Assembly: GCF_030766825.1 (NCBI RefSeq)
Contig: NZ_JASFDV010000021.1
Coordinates: 1-64,000 of the forward strand
Length of the DNA stretch: 64,000 nt
Reading direction: 5' to 3'
DNA from: Nocardiopsis sp. CC223A
Lineage (GTDB): Bacteria; Actinomycetota; Actinomycetes; Streptosporangiales; Streptosporangiaceae
Shown: piece by piece, positions 51,609-60,892 of the stretch
Position numbering within the stretch: the first letter of the stretch is position 1
Layout of the letters: each line of letters starts with the position of its first letter
Made by a program: the position numbers and the translations under genes
The notes under the pieces: generated by a model
The model's database searches: none
The model's input: the letters and a program-made list of their open reading frames with translations, nothing else
What the model was told of the DNA's origin: nothing

Positions 51609-52544
51609 ATGATCAGCCCCGACACCCCGCGACCGCGCACCGCCGCGCTCGCCCTGGCCCTGGCCGCGGCCCTCGGGCTCACGTCCTGCTCCACCGGCGA
51701 CGGCCCCGGCGAGGGGATCGTGGTCACCACCAACATCCTCGGCGACCTCACCCGCGCCGTGGTCGGCGACCAGGCCGAGGTGACCGTCCTGATGAGACCC
51801 GACGCCGACCCCCACTCCTTCGGGATCTCCGCGCAGGAGGCCGCCCTCATCGAGGGCGCCGCCCTGGTGGTGCACAACGGCCTGGGCCTGGAGGAGGGCG
51901 TGGCCCGCAACGTGGCGGCCGCCGAGGAGGCGGGCGTGCCCGCCCTCGCGGTGGGCGAGGCCGTGGACCCCCTGCCCTACACCTCCGACGAGAACGAGGG
52001 CGAGCCCGACCCCCACTTCTGGACCGACCCCGGGCGGGTCGCCACCGCCGTGGACCTCATCGCCGACCAGGTCATCGAGCGGGTCGACGGGGTCGACGCC
52101 GCGGCGGTCCGGGCCAACGCCGAAGCCTACGGCGGGGAACTGGACGAACTGGACGGGTGGATGACCGACGAGTTCGCCGCGATCCCCGACGAGGAACGCA
52201 AGCTGGTGACCAACCACCACGTCTTCGGCTACCTCGCCGACCGCTACGACTTCGAGGTCATCGGCGCGGTCATCCCCTCCGGCACCACCCTGGCCTCCCC
52301 CAGCGCATCGGACCTGCGATCCCTCGCCGAAGCGGTCGAGGCCGCCGGAGTACGGGCGGTGTTCGCCGACTCCTCCCAGCCCGACCGCCTGGCCACGGTC
52401 ATGGCCGAACAGGCCGGCGTGGAGATCGACGTCATCCCGCTCTACTCCGAATCGCTGACCGGCGAAGACGGGGGAGCGCCCACCTACCTGGACATGATGC
52501 GCTCCAACACCACGGCCATCGTCGAAGGCCTCACCGCGCCCTGA
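51609..52544 (+). CDS. aztC: Zinc ABC transporter substrate-binding lipoprotein AztC
   Basis: A 311-residue cluster A-I metal-binding protein. The lipobox LTSC ends the signal (about 24-27). The zinc-ligand histidines are in MRPDADPHSFG, EPDPHFWTDP and TNHHVFGYLADRY, with an acidic ligand near FADSSQPD. There is no long His-rich loop, as expected for AztC, which receives zinc from AztD rather than from such a loop. It follows the AztD-like gene at 4 bp. It captures zinc outside the membrane and delivers it to AztB. Confidence 0.94.
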   Translation: MISPDTPRPRTAALALALAAALGLTSCSTGDGPGEGIVVTTNILGDLTRAVVGDQAEVTVLMRPDADPHSFGISAQEAALIEGAALVVHNGLGLEEGVARNVAAAEEAGVPALAVGEAVDPLPYTSDENEGEPDPHFWTDPGRVATAVDLIADQVIERVDGVDAAAVRANAEAYGGELDELDGWMTDEFAAIPDEERKLVTNHHVFGYLADRYDFEVIGAVIPSGTTLASPSASDLRSLAEAVEAAGVRAVFADSSQPDRLATVMAEQAGVEIDVIPLYSESLTGEDGGAPTYLDMMRSNTTAIVEGLTAP

Positions 52545-52633
52545 CCCCTACCCCCCGGCCGGGGCGCGGCCCGCGCCCCGGAGAACACCGTCCCCTGAGA
52601 AACCACCCCGAAGAACACGAGGACCAGAACACC

Positions 52634-53818
52634 ATGAGGACACCGCACACCGTGACCAGGGCGGCACTCCCCGTCTCCCTGTCCGCCGCGCTGCTGCTGA
52701 CCGCCTGCGGAACCGGCCGGGACGGAGCCGCCGAGGAGGCCGCCGCCGACACCCCCGCCGAGATCACCGTCGAGAACCCGATCGCGGTCGCCTACGACGG
52801 CGGCGTCTACGTCCTGGACGGCGAGACCCTGGAGGTCGCCCGGGACATCGAGCTTGAGGGCTTCAACCGGCTCAACCCCGCAGGCGACGACCGCCACGTG
52901 CTCGTCTCCACCCCCGAAGGCTTCCAGGTCCTGGACGCCGCCGCGGGCGAACTCACCGACACCGTGTTCGCCGCCGACACCCCCGGCCACGTCGTCCGCC
53001 ACGCCGGGCGCACCGTGCTGTTCGCCGACGGCAGCGGCGAGGTGACCACCTTCGACTCCGACGCCCTGGGCGACGGGCTCCCCGAGGACCTGGACGTCTA
53101 CACCGCCGAGGAGCCGCACCACGGCGTGGCCGTGGAACTGGAGAACGGAGAGTTCCTGGTCACCATCGGCAACGAGGAGAGCCGCGTGGGCGCCCTCGCC
53201 CTGGACGCCGACGGCGAGGAGATCGCGCGCAACGAGGACTGCCCCGGCGTCCACGGAGAGACCACCGCCGAAGGCGAGATGGTCGTCATCGGCTGCGAGG
53301 ACGGCGCCCTGATCTACAGCGACGGCGCGTTCACCAAGGTCGACGCCGAGCACGACTACGGCCGCATCGGCAACCAGGCCGGGTCCGACACCTCGCCCAT
53401 CGTCCTGGGCGACTACAAGACCGACCCGGACGCCGAACTGGAGCGCCCCGAGCGGGTCGCCCTGATCGACACCCGCGACGCCTCCCTGGCCCTGGTCGAC
53501 CTGCCCTCCAGCTACACCTTCCGTTCCCTGGGCCGCGGCCCGCAGGAGGAGGGCCTGGTCCTGGGCACCGACGGGTCGCTGCACGTCATCGACCCCGAGA
53601 AGGCCGAACTGGTCGACTCCATCGAGCTGATGGACGCCTGGGAGGAGCCGCTGGAGTGGCAGCAGCCCCGCCCGACCCTGTTCGTCCGCGGCGGCACCGC
53701 GTACGTGACCGACCCCGCCACCCGCCAGGTGCACGCCGTGGACCTGGAGACCGGCGAGGCCACCGCCTCGGTCACCCTCGACGGCACCCCCAACGAGCTG
53801 AGCGGCGTCACGGGCTGA
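52634..53818 (+). CDS. aztD: Zinc metallochaperone AztD (beta-propeller lipoprotein)
   Basis: A 394-residue lipoprotein. The lipobox LTAC is at about 22-25, then a seven-bladed propeller: GFNRLNPAGDDRHVLVSTPE, AEEPHHGVAVELENGEFLVT, NEDCPGVHGETTAEGEMVVI, GCEDGALIYSDGAFTKVDAE. AztD binds zinc in the periplasm or cell wall and passes it to AztC. EEPHHG, CPGVHGE and AEHDYGRIG hold likely ligands. It is the last gene of the aztB-aztD-like-aztC-aztD operon and ends at a long palindrome shared with the convergent hydrolase gene. A weak GAGGA precedes the ATG. Confidence 0.88.
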   Translation: MRTPHTVTRAALPVSLSAALLLTACGTGRDGAAEEAAADTPAEITVENPIAVAYDGGVYVLDGETLEVARDIELEGFNRLNPAGDDRHVLVSTPEGFQVLDAAAGELTDTVFAADTPGHVVRHAGRTVLFADGSGEVTTFDSDALGDGLPEDLDVYTAEEPHHGVAVELENGEFLVTIGNEESRVGALALDADGEEIARNEDCPGVHGETTAEGEMVVIGCEDGALIYSDGAFTKVDAEHDYGRIGNQAGSDTSPIVLGDYKTDPDAELERPERVALIDTRDASLALVDLPSSYTFRSLGRGPQEEGLVLGTDGSLHVIDPEKAELVDSIELMDAWEEPLEWQQPRPTLFVRGGTAYVTDPATRQVHAVDLETGEATASVTLDGTPNELSGVTG

Positions 53819-53826
53819 CGGTCGCG

Positions 53827-53862
53827 CCCGGGCGGGCCGGTGCGCGCACCGGCCCGCCCGGG
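53827..53862. terminator. Bidirectional terminator between aztD and the hydrolase gene
   Basis: CCCGGGCGGGCCGGTGCG at 53827-53844 is followed directly by its exact complement at 53845-53862 (18-bp arms). It lies between two convergent stop codons and can serve both strands. Confidence 0.92.
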
Positions 53863-54759
53863 TCAGCTCCCGACGCGTGCGGTGTGGTCGGCGATCAGAC
53901 CCGTCAGCCGGTCCACCACCCCCGGGGCGAGGTGGTGGGCCATCCCCGCGATCTCCACGAACCGGGCCCCCGGCACGGCCCGCGCGGTGGCCCGCCCGCC
54001 GCTGGGGTGCACCATGAGGTCCACGTCCCCGTGCACCACGAGCGTGGGGGCGCCGATCCGCGCCAGCTCCCGGGTGCGGTCGCCCGAGGCGTGCACGGCC
54101 CCGATCTGCCGCGGCACCCCGCTGCGGGCCCGCACTCCCCCGGCCCGCTCCCACAGCCCCCTCGCCCAGGCGGCCTCCTCGTCCGGGTCGGGCGGGAAGA
54201 CCGCCGACCCGATGTGCCGCAGGAACGCCAGGTGCCTGCGCACGGACTCCTCGGCCGTGCGCGCCGGCCGCCCGCCCATGCGCGCCAGGGTCGACCACGC
54301 CACCCGGCCCACCCGCCGCTCCCCCGTGGTGGAGAAGATCGACGTGAGCGTCGCCGCCCGGTCGGGGTGGCGTGCCGCCAGGGTCTGCCCGATCATGCCG
54401 CCCATCGACATCCCCACCAGGTGGGCGCGTCCGATGCCCAGGTGGTCCAGCAGGCCCACGGTGTCCGCCGCCATGGCCCCCAGGTCGTAGGAGTCCGGGC
54501 GCGGCCGGCCCAGCACACTGTGCAGCGGGGACGGCGACGGCGTCGGCACCCGCGTGGAGCGCCCCGCGTCCCGGTTGTCGAACACCACCACCCGCGCCCC
54601 CTGCTCCAGGAGCCCGTCGACCATCCGCCGGGGCCACGACGTCAGGTCCAGCCCCAGACCGGCGATGAGCAGCACCGGGACCCCGTCCGGCGGCCCCTGG
54701 ACCCGGTAGCAGATCCGCGTGCCGTCCGGCAGGTCCGCGAACCGGTCCGCCCCCGTCAC
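53863..54759 (-). CDS. Alpha/beta hydrolase
   Basis: A 298-residue serine hydrolase. LLIAGLGLDLTSWPRRM supplies the oxyanion region, S118 in LVGMSMGGMIG is the nucleophile and VVHGDVDLMVHPSGG holds the Asp. The His is in GMAHHLAPGVVD. The GTG overlaps the stop of the upstream Baeyer-Villiger-type monooxygenase gene (GTGA), so it probably hydrolyses the ester or lactone made by that enzyme. This pairing is known from alkanone and cycloketone degradation operons. Confidence 0.92.
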   Translation of the reverse strand: MTGADRFADLPDGTRICYRVQGPPDGVPVLLIAGLGLDLTSWPRRMVDGLLEQGARVVVFDNRDAGRSTRVPTPSPSPLHSVLGRPRPDSYDLGAMAADTVGLLDHLGIGRAHLVGMSMGGMIGQTLAARHPDRAATLTSIFSTTGERRVGRVAWSTLARMGGRPARTAEESVRRHLAFLRHIGSAVFPPDPDEEAAWARGLWERAGGVRARSGVPRQIGAVHASGDRTRELARIGAPTLVVHGDVDLMVHPSGGRATARAVPGARFVEIAGMAHHLAPGVVDRLTGLIADHTARVGS

Positions 54760-56258
54760 GCCGACGTCTCCGTCCGCACCGGCGCCGCCGCCCTCGCGAA
54801 GCGCAGCTCGGGGTCGACCACCCGGTCCGCCCGCAGCAGCGCCACGTCCGAGGTGTAGCTCGTCGAGGTCAGCCACGGGCTGCGGTCGCCCTGCCGGGGC
54901 AGCTCCGCCACCGACCGGCGCACGTACCCGGCGGCGAAGTCCAGCAGCGGGCGCGTGGGCATGTCCGGGTCCGAGGGCTCGGGCACGCAGGTGTCGTACC
55001 CGCGGGCGTCCATGTGCTCCAGCAGGCGGCAGAAGTGCTCGCACAGCAGGCCGATCTTGAGCGTCCACGACGCGTTGGTGTACCCGATCGCGAACGCCAG
55101 GTTGGGCACCCCCGACAGCATCATCCCCTTGTAGGCCACCGTGTCGGCCAGGCGCACCGGCGTACCGTCCACCGTCAGCCCCACACCGCCGAACGCCTGT
55201 AGGTTCAGGCCGGTGGCGGTGACGATGACGTCGGCCTCCACCTCCCGGCCCGACTCCAGCAGCAGCCCCTTCTCGGTGAAGGAGGCGATCCGGTCGGTCA
55301 CCACCGACGCCCTCCCCGAGCGGATCGCCCGGAAGAAGTCACCGTCGGGCGCCGCGCACAGCCGCTGGTCCCAGGGGTCGTAGGGCGGGTCGAAGTGCTC
55401 GTCCACCGGATACCCGGCGGGCAGCTGCGCGATCGTCACCCGGCGGATGAGCCTGCGCGCGACCCTGGGGAAACGCCGGCAGAACCCCCAGACCAGGGCG
55501 CCCTTCCAGATGTTCTTGCGCCGGGCCATCCGGTACCCCCGCTCGTCCCCGAACACCTTGCGCAACCGGTCGGCCAGCGCGTCCCCGCGCGGCACCGGCA
55601 TCACGTACGTGGGCGTGCGCTGCACCATGGTGACGTGCCCGGCCTGCCCCGCCATCGCCGGGACCAGCGTGACCGCGGTGGCCCCGCTGCCGATCACCAC
55701 GACCCTCTTGCCCGTGTAGTCCAGGTCCTGCGGCCAGTGCTGGGGGTGCACGACCGTGCCCGCGAACCGCTCGCGGCCCTCGAAGTGCGGGGTGAAGCCC
55801 TCGTCGTAGCGGTAGTAGCCGGAGGCGCTGAACAGCCACCCGGCGCTCAGCCGCAGCCGCTCCCCGGTGTCGGTGCGCTCCACCTCCACCAGCCACCGCG
55901 CCCGCTCGCTCGACCACTCGGCGCCCAGCATCCGGTGGTGGTACCGGATGTGCGGCCCCAGGGCGTTCTCCTCGACCGTCTCCCGCAGGTAGGCCAGGAT
56001 GCGGTCGGCGTCGGCGATGGCCTGCCGGTCCCGCCACGGCTTGAACTCGTAGCCGAAGGTGTGCAGGTCCGAGTCCGAGCGGATGCCCGGGTACCGGAAC
56101 AGGTCCCAGGTGCCGCCGGCGGCCGCCCGGGCCTCCAGGATCGCGAACCGCTTGCCGGGGTGGTGCTCCCTCAGGTACCGCGCGGCCCCGATCCCGGAGA
56201 TGCCCGCCCCGACGACGAGCACGTCCAGGTGCTCCACCTCTGTCCGCTCATTGGTCAT
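54756..56258 (-). CDS. Flavin-containing monooxygenase, Baeyer-Villiger type
   Basis: A 500-residue FAD/NADPH enzyme. It has the FAD-binding GAGISGIG at 17-24, the BVMO fingerprint FAGTVVHPQHWP near residue 165 and the NADPH-binding VVVIGSGATAVTLVP. TATGLNLQAFGG is the ATG motif. BVMOs insert an oxygen next to a ketone to give an ester or lactone, and some FMOs of this group hydroxylate amines instead. The ATG at 56258 has GGAGGAG; an upstream start at 56327 is not conserved. It forms an operon with the hydrolase and diverges from a PucR regulator. Confidence 0.94.
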   Translation of the reverse strand: MTNERTEVEHLDVLVVGAGISGIGAARYLREHHPGKRFAILEARAAAGGTWDLFRYPGIRSDSDLHTFGYEFKPWRDRQAIADADRILAYLRETVEENALGPHIRYHHRMLGAEWSSERARWLVEVERTDTGERLRLSAGWLFSASGYYRYDEGFTPHFEGRERFAGTVVHPQHWPQDLDYTGKRVVVIGSGATAVTLVPAMAGQAGHVTMVQRTPTYVMPVPRGDALADRLRKVFGDERGYRMARRKNIWKGALVWGFCRRFPRVARRLIRRVTIAQLPAGYPVDEHFDPPYDPWDQRLCAAPDGDFFRAIRSGRASVVTDRIASFTEKGLLLESGREVEADVIVTATGLNLQAFGGVGLTVDGTPVRLADTVAYKGMMLSGVPNLAFAIGYTNASWTLKIGLLCEHFCRLLEHMDARGYDTCVPEPSDPDMPTRPLLDFAAGYVRRSVAELPRQGDRSPWLTSTSYTSDVALLRADRVVDPELRFARAAAPVRTETSA

Positions 56259-56328
56259 GGACCGCTCTCCTCCGTTCGGCGCGCCGTTACCACCCTGTGT
56301 GATCCAGGCCATGTTGTGCCAGCGCACC

Positions 56329-56359
56329 GTGCACCATGATCCTGGGTCGGGTGGTGCAC
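56329..56359. promoter_or_regulatory. Inverted repeat GTGCACCA/TGGTGCAC at the pucR start
   Basis: GTGCACCA at 56329-56336 and TGGTGCAC at 56352-56359 form an exact inverted repeat in the short divergent spacer with the monooxygenase gene. It overlaps the first predicted pucR codons, which suggests either autoregulation or a true start at the GTG at 56351 or 56354. Confidence 0.55.
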
Positions 56360-57580
56360 AACGCTACGGCGACCTCTTCCTGGCCGACCCTCTCACCCCG
56401 CGTCCTGGAGCTGTTCCGGCGCGGGGCCGAACTCGCCCTGGACCCGCCCCGGGACTGGGTGGAGCAGTTGCACTCCGCCTCCCTGAGCGGGGAGCGGATG
56501 CGACCGGTCGCCGAGGACCCGGTGCTGGCCGCGGAGATCCGCGGCGCCAACCTGGCCAACCTGCGCCACTGGGTCGCCGCCAACCTGGCCCGCCCCGGCG
56601 AGAGGGTACCCGTCGACCTGCGCCCCGAGCTGCTGGAGGCCTCCCGCGACCTGGTCCGGCGCGGCCTGGACGAGGGCGCCCTGGACTCCTTCCGCAACGG
56701 GCAGAACATCGCCTGGCGCCGCTGGATGGACATCTGCTTCGGGCTGACCGCCGACCCGGTCGAGCTGCGCGAGCTGCTGGAGGTGTCCTCGCTGTCCATC
56801 AACACCTTCATCGACGACACCATCAACGCACTGTCCGAACGCATGCGGGTCGAACGCGTCGAGCTCACCCGCGGCAGCCACGCCGAGCGCCGCGCCGCCG
56901 TCACCCTCCTGCTGGAGGGCGCCCCCATCGGGCGCGCCCGGGCCGAGCAGCGACTGCGCCACCCCCTGTCGGGCCCGCACACCGCCGCCGTCCTGTGGGG
57001 CGACGCGAGCGACCGGCTGGAGGCGGCGGCCGAGAACGTGGCCCGCGCCGCGGCGGCCGCCCACCGGCTGACCGTCATCGCCGGGGCCACCGCCCTGTGG
57101 GTGTGGCTCCCGGTCGCCGCCGCCCCCTCGCAGGAGGACCTGGAGGGAGCGCTGGCCGCCCACCCGGACGCCCGCCTGGCGGTGGGCCGCCCCGGGACCG
57201 GTGTGGACGGGTTCCGCCGCAGCCACTTCGACGCGGCCGCCGCCCAGCGGATGCTCGCCGCCTCCCCCACTCGGCGCTGCGTCCGCTACGGCGACGTCCG
57301 GCTCGCCGCCCTGCTCTCCGACTCCCCCTCCCAGGCCGACGGGTTCGTGAACGACGTCCTGGGCGGCCTGGCCACCGCCGACCCCACCCTCCGGGAGACC
57401 GTGCTGGCCTACGTGCATGCCCTGGGCAACGCCTCCCTCACCGCCGAGCGCTGCTACACCCACCGCAACACGGTGGTGCGGCGCCTGGCCCGCGCCGACG
57501 AACTGCTGCCCCGCCCCCTGGCCGAGAACCCCGTGGACGTCGCCGCCGCCCTGGAGCTGCTGCGCTGGCGGTCCCCCTGA
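56336..57580 (+). CDS. PucR/CdaR-family transcriptional regulator
   Basis: A 414-residue regulator. The N-terminal domain (RVLELFRRGAELALDPPRDW, FRNGQNIAWRRWMDICFGLT) is the usual helical sensor of this group. A GGDEF-like middle segment (AVGRPGTGVDGFRRSHFDAA) follows, and the C-terminal HTH_30 is GNASLTAERCYTHRNTVVRR. Such regulators respond to a pathway metabolite. It diverges from the monooxygenase/hydrolase operon and probably activates it. The ATG at 56336 lacks a ribosome-binding site; a GTG at 56351 is also possible. Confidence 0.92.
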   Translation: MILGRVVHNATATSSWPTLSPRVLELFRRGAELALDPPRDWVEQLHSASLSGERMRPVAEDPVLAAEIRGANLANLRHWVAANLARPGERVPVDLRPELLEASRDLVRRGLDEGALDSFRNGQNIAWRRWMDICFGLTADPVELRELLEVSSLSINTFIDDTINALSERMRVERVELTRGSHAERRAAVTLLLEGAPIGRARAEQRLRHPLSGPHTAAVLWGDASDRLEAAAENVARAAAAAHRLTVIAGATALWVWLPVAAAPSQEDLEGALAAHPDARLAVGRPGTGVDGFRRSHFDAAAAQRMLAASPTRRCVRYGDVRLAALLSDSPSQADGFVNDVLGGLATADPTLRETVLAYVHALGNASLTAERCYTHRNTVVRRLARADELLPRPLAENPVDVAAALELLRWRSP

Positions 57581-58489
57581 TGCGGCACCTCCCCTATCGC
57601 CCCATCGAGCAAAAAGGACATATGCCTTTACGGGCTAGATTTCAGCCCCCGGACCCGGGTGTCTCCGGGCGCGCAGCACCCCGGCGGCCCCCGCCGGGGT
57701 GAGCGTGTCATCGCTCCGGCAGGAGACCTCCGGGTCATGTCCCGTCGAGTGGTGTGAGAACACCGGCTGTCCGGGCAAGGACTCGCCGACCGGAGCGTTG
57801 TCGCCTTCGGTACCCGGGGGCCGAACGGAGTCGCACCCCTCGGCGGGACACCACCGGCCTCCGGCCAGGACAGGCGGCCGTCCTCCACGAGGACCGGCGC
57901 CCGGGCCGCGATCCGCGGGCCCGCCTCCCCCGCCTCCCCCGCCTCCCCCGGCGCCGCCGGGGCCGCCGGGGCCGTCCCGCGCCCGAAGCAGGCGGTGCCG
58001 CGGCCGCGGCCGCAACGCCCGCGCACCCGCAGGTCGGCCGCCTGGACGCGCAGCGCCGGATGGACCGGGCCGGCCGGGTCCAGGAGTGCGTCCAGCGCCT
58101 CGGCCGCGTCCCGGGGAGGGCTCTCGTTTCCTTCGCGCGAACGTGACCGTGCGCGAGGGCCGGCGGACTTCGTCCCCCGCAGCGCAGGCCGCGCCGACAC
58201 CGCGAACCGCGCCCCCGCCCCGTCCCCGACGGGTGGCGGTCGGCGGGACGCGGGGTTTGCGTCCGGTCCGATTCCCGTGCGGATCCGGACCGCACCGATC
58301 ACCGGAATCTCCCGGAGGCCGGTCGGACCGGGTCCGCCCACGGCACCGGTACCCCCGCACCGCCGCCGTGCCCGCGAACACGGATCAGGCCCCACCACAA
58401 CCCTCCCCCGTCTCGAAAAGCCGTGGCGGACACCGGATCGCCGGAGGCAGGATCACACAGCCGACGCCCCCGGATCAATGAGGAGTTCG
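57581..58489. other. Intergenic region without a supported gene
   Basis: A 909-bp stretch before the ABC exporter. Several long frames exist only because of high GC. A minus-strand frame near 57880-58110 (EALDALLDPAGPVHPALRVQ) has coding-like third positions but no start or recognisable domain. Three tandem CCTCCCCCG units lie at about 57928-57955. The AT-richer stretch at 57600-57640 may be a terminator or promoter area. Confidence 0.4.
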
Positions 58490-60439
58490 ATGCGTCGATC
58501 CCGCAAGCGACCCACCGCACCCGCACCGGCCGCCGCCCCCGCAGAGCCCGCGGCCGCCGCCCCCTCCGACACCGGTTCGGAGGAGGACCTCTCCGCCACC
58601 AAGTGGAACTTCTTCACCGAAGAGCTGGTACGCACCGGGCTGTGGGCCAAGCTGACCCGCGTGCCCTCCCTCACCGCGGCCGCCGTCGGGTGGGCCTGGC
58701 GCGCCGGCCGGCGCGACCTGCTGGTCGCCCTGGGGGCGAGCACCGTCGCCGCCGTCCTGGCGGCGGTGAGCCTGGTCTCGGTGACCCGGGTGCTCGACGC
58801 CCTGCTCGCCCCGGGCCCCATCACCGCCCGGGTCGAGGCGGCACTGCCCGCGGTGGCGGTCGTGGCCGGTGTGGCGGCCCTGTCGGGCACCGTCCGGCTG
58901 GTCTCGGAGCTGGCCCTGTCCCGGCTGGGCACCCAGGCCGAGCGTCTGGTCGAACTGGAGCTGTTCGGCCTCACCACCCGGGCGCACCTGGTCGCGTTCG
59001 ACGACGAGGAGTGGGCCGACGCGATGTACCGGGCCCGCGACCGGGGCATGTACGAGGTGCCGCGGATGGTCACCGCCACCCTGGAGGGGCTGGCCGGACT
59101 GGTCTCGCTGGCCTCCATGGGCGGGGTGCTCGCCGTGCTCCACCCACTGCTGCTGCTCCTGCTGGTGGTGGGCGTCGTGCCCACCGGCTGGGCGGCCACC
59201 CGGGCGGCGCGGATGGAGTACGAGGCCCAGCGCAGGCTCAGCACCGGGCGCCGGCGGCGGTGGATCCTCGGCGACCGCATGGCCTCGCGCGACTCCGCCG
59301 CGGAACTGCGCTCCTACACGATGCGGGACTCCCTGATGGCCGACTACGGCGACCTCGCGGACCGGGAGCGCGAGACCATGCTGGCGGTGGCCTGGTCGCA
59401 GACCCGCACCCGGGCGGTGGGCGGCCTCGCCTCGGGGGCGGCGACCACCCTCACCTACGTCTCCCTGGGCGCGCTGCTGGTGTCGGGGATGATGCCGCTG
59501 GCCGCCGTGGGCACCGCCGTGCTGGCCCTCCAGCGCACCCAGGGCCAGATGCAGAACCTCCTGTACCTGCTGAACAGGGTGTACGAGTCGGGGCTGTACT
59601 TCGCCGACTTCACCGAGTACTGCGCCCTGGCCCGGGCGCACCTGCCCGCCCCGCCCACCGCACCGCCCCCGGCCCGGCTGGAGCGGCTGGAGGTGCGCGA
59701 CGCGGTCTTCACCTACCCCACCGGCGGTGCCCCCGCCCTGCACGGGGTGAACGTGCACGTCGAGAAGGGCGAGACCATCGCCCTGGTGGGTGAGAACGGG
59801 TCCGGCAAGTCGACCCTGGCCCGGCTGCTCGGCGGGCTCTACGAACCCCAGGAGGGCACGGTCACCTGGAACGGCACCGATTTCACCGCGATCGGCCCGG
59901 CGGTCCGCGAACGGATCAGCGTCATCATCCAGGACCACACCCGCTGGCCCATGACCGCCCGCCGCAACGTCACCATGGCCCAGGACTGCGACCCGGACCG
60001 GCTGGCACACGCCGCCCGCCTCAGCGGCACCGACGAGGTGGTCGCCGAACTCCCGCGCGGCTGGAACACCCTGCTGGACACCACCTTCGCCTCCGGCGTC
60101 AACCTGTCCGGAGGCCAGTGGCAGCGCATCGCCGGGGCCCGCGGCTTCTACCGCCCCGCCGACCTGCTCATCGCGGACGAACCCACCTCGGCGCTGGACG
60201 CCCGCGCCGAGGCCCGCTTCTTCACCACCATCGGCGAGCACGCCGACCGCACCGGGGCGGCCGTCGTGCTCATCACCCACCGCATGGCCTCGGTGCGGAT
60301 GGCGGACCGCATCTACGTCCTGGACCGGGGCCGGGTCATCGAACACGGTACCCACGCCGAGCTGATGGCCGTGCCGGGGCGGTACCGGGAGCTGTACACC
60401 CTCCAGGCCGACGCCTACAGCGCCCCCGGCCAGGGGTGA
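58490..60439 (+). CDS. ABC exporter with fused membrane and ATPase domains
   Basis: A 649-residue half-transporter. A basic, Ala/Pro-rich cytoplasmic start is followed by about six TM helices (DLLVALGASTVAAVLAAVSL, VAVVAGVAALSGTVRLVSEL, LLLLLLVVGVVPTGWAATRA). The ATPase has Walker A GENGSGKST, Q-loop IIQDHTRWPMTARRN, signature LSGGQWQRIAGARGFY, Walker B LLIADEPTSALD and switch His ITHRMASV. The Gln-Trp-Gln signature variant and RWP loop resemble exporters in lanthipeptide-type clusters. No precursor or modifying enzyme is adjacent, so the cargo is unknown. The ATG at 58490 is preceded by AGGAG. Confidence 0.93.
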   Translation: MRRSRKRPTAPAPAAAPAEPAAAAPSDTGSEEDLSATKWNFFTEELVRTGLWAKLTRVPSLTAAAVGWAWRAGRRDLLVALGASTVAAVLAAVSLVSVTRVLDALLAPGPITARVEAALPAVAVVAGVAALSGTVRLVSELALSRLGTQAERLVELELFGLTTRAHLVAFDDEEWADAMYRARDRGMYEVPRMVTATLEGLAGLVSLASMGGVLAVLHPLLLLLLVVGVVPTGWAATRAARMEYEAQRRLSTGRRRRWILGDRMASRDSAAELRSYTMRDSLMADYGDLADRERETMLAVAWSQTRTRAVGGLASGAATTLTYVSLGALLVSGMMPLAAVGTAVLALQRTQGQMQNLLYLLNRVYESGLYFADFTEYCALARAHLPAPPTAPPPARLERLEVRDAVFTYPTGGAPALHGVNVHVEKGETIALVGENGSGKSTLARLLGGLYEPQEGTVTWNGTDFTAIGPAVRERISVIIQDHTRWPMTARRNVTMAQDCDPDRLAHAARLSGTDEVVAELPRGWNTLLDTTFASGVNLSGGQWQRIAGARGFYRPADLLIADEPTSALDARAEARFFTTIGEHADRTGAAVVLITHRMASVRMADRIYVLDRGRVIEHGTHAELMAVPGRYRELYTLQADAYSAPGQG

Positions 60440-60747
60440 CGCACGGGGGCGGCGCGGGCGGACCGCCGGGCGCTGAGCCGTTCGGTCCCGGCGGCCGCCT
60501 CGCGGTCGGGCCCGTCCAGCGGCGCCTCCGCGGCCTCCGGATCATCCGGTACCGACGGGAGCGCGGACAGGGGCACGCCCAGCGCGGTCGACCTCGTGAT
60601 CCGCAGGAGCCGCACGAGGTCGCCCGCGTCGTAGCGCCGGCAGCCCCCGGTCGAGCGCGGGGGCTCGGACGGCAGGCCGATCCGGTGGCGGCGGCGCAGT
60701 GCGCGGACGGTGGCACCGGCCGGTTCGGCGGGTGCGCCGCCGAGCAT
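60415..60747 (-). pseudogene. MerR-family regulator, degenerate and N-terminally short
   Basis: A 110-codon frame with MerR sequence: ATVRALRRRHRIGLPSEP, RSTGGCRRYDAGDLVRLLRI, TRSTALGVPLSALPSVPDD. The first helix (normally MRISELA...GV) is missing. Usually conserved positions are changed (RYYHRIGLL appears as ALRRRHRIGLP, GGYRRY as GGCRRY). The C-terminal part is short and ends 25 bp inside the ABC exporter gene. DNA binding is doubtful. A functional, shortened regulator cannot be excluded. Confidence 0.6.
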
Positions 60748-60892
60748 CGGGCGGCTCCTCGCCCTGCCCTCTCACCCTCTCCACCCTGCCCGAACGAGAC
60801 CCGGGGCGGGATGCCGGGCCGCCGGGGGTCCGCCGCCGTCGTCGTGCGGGCTCATTTCGATGAAGTGTCAACGAATTCTGTAAACTGCTCCC

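Noticed and set aside
57628..58398. Minus-strand frame before the ABC exporter as a gene
   Set aside because: No start signal, no recognisable domain, and base use changes along the frame.
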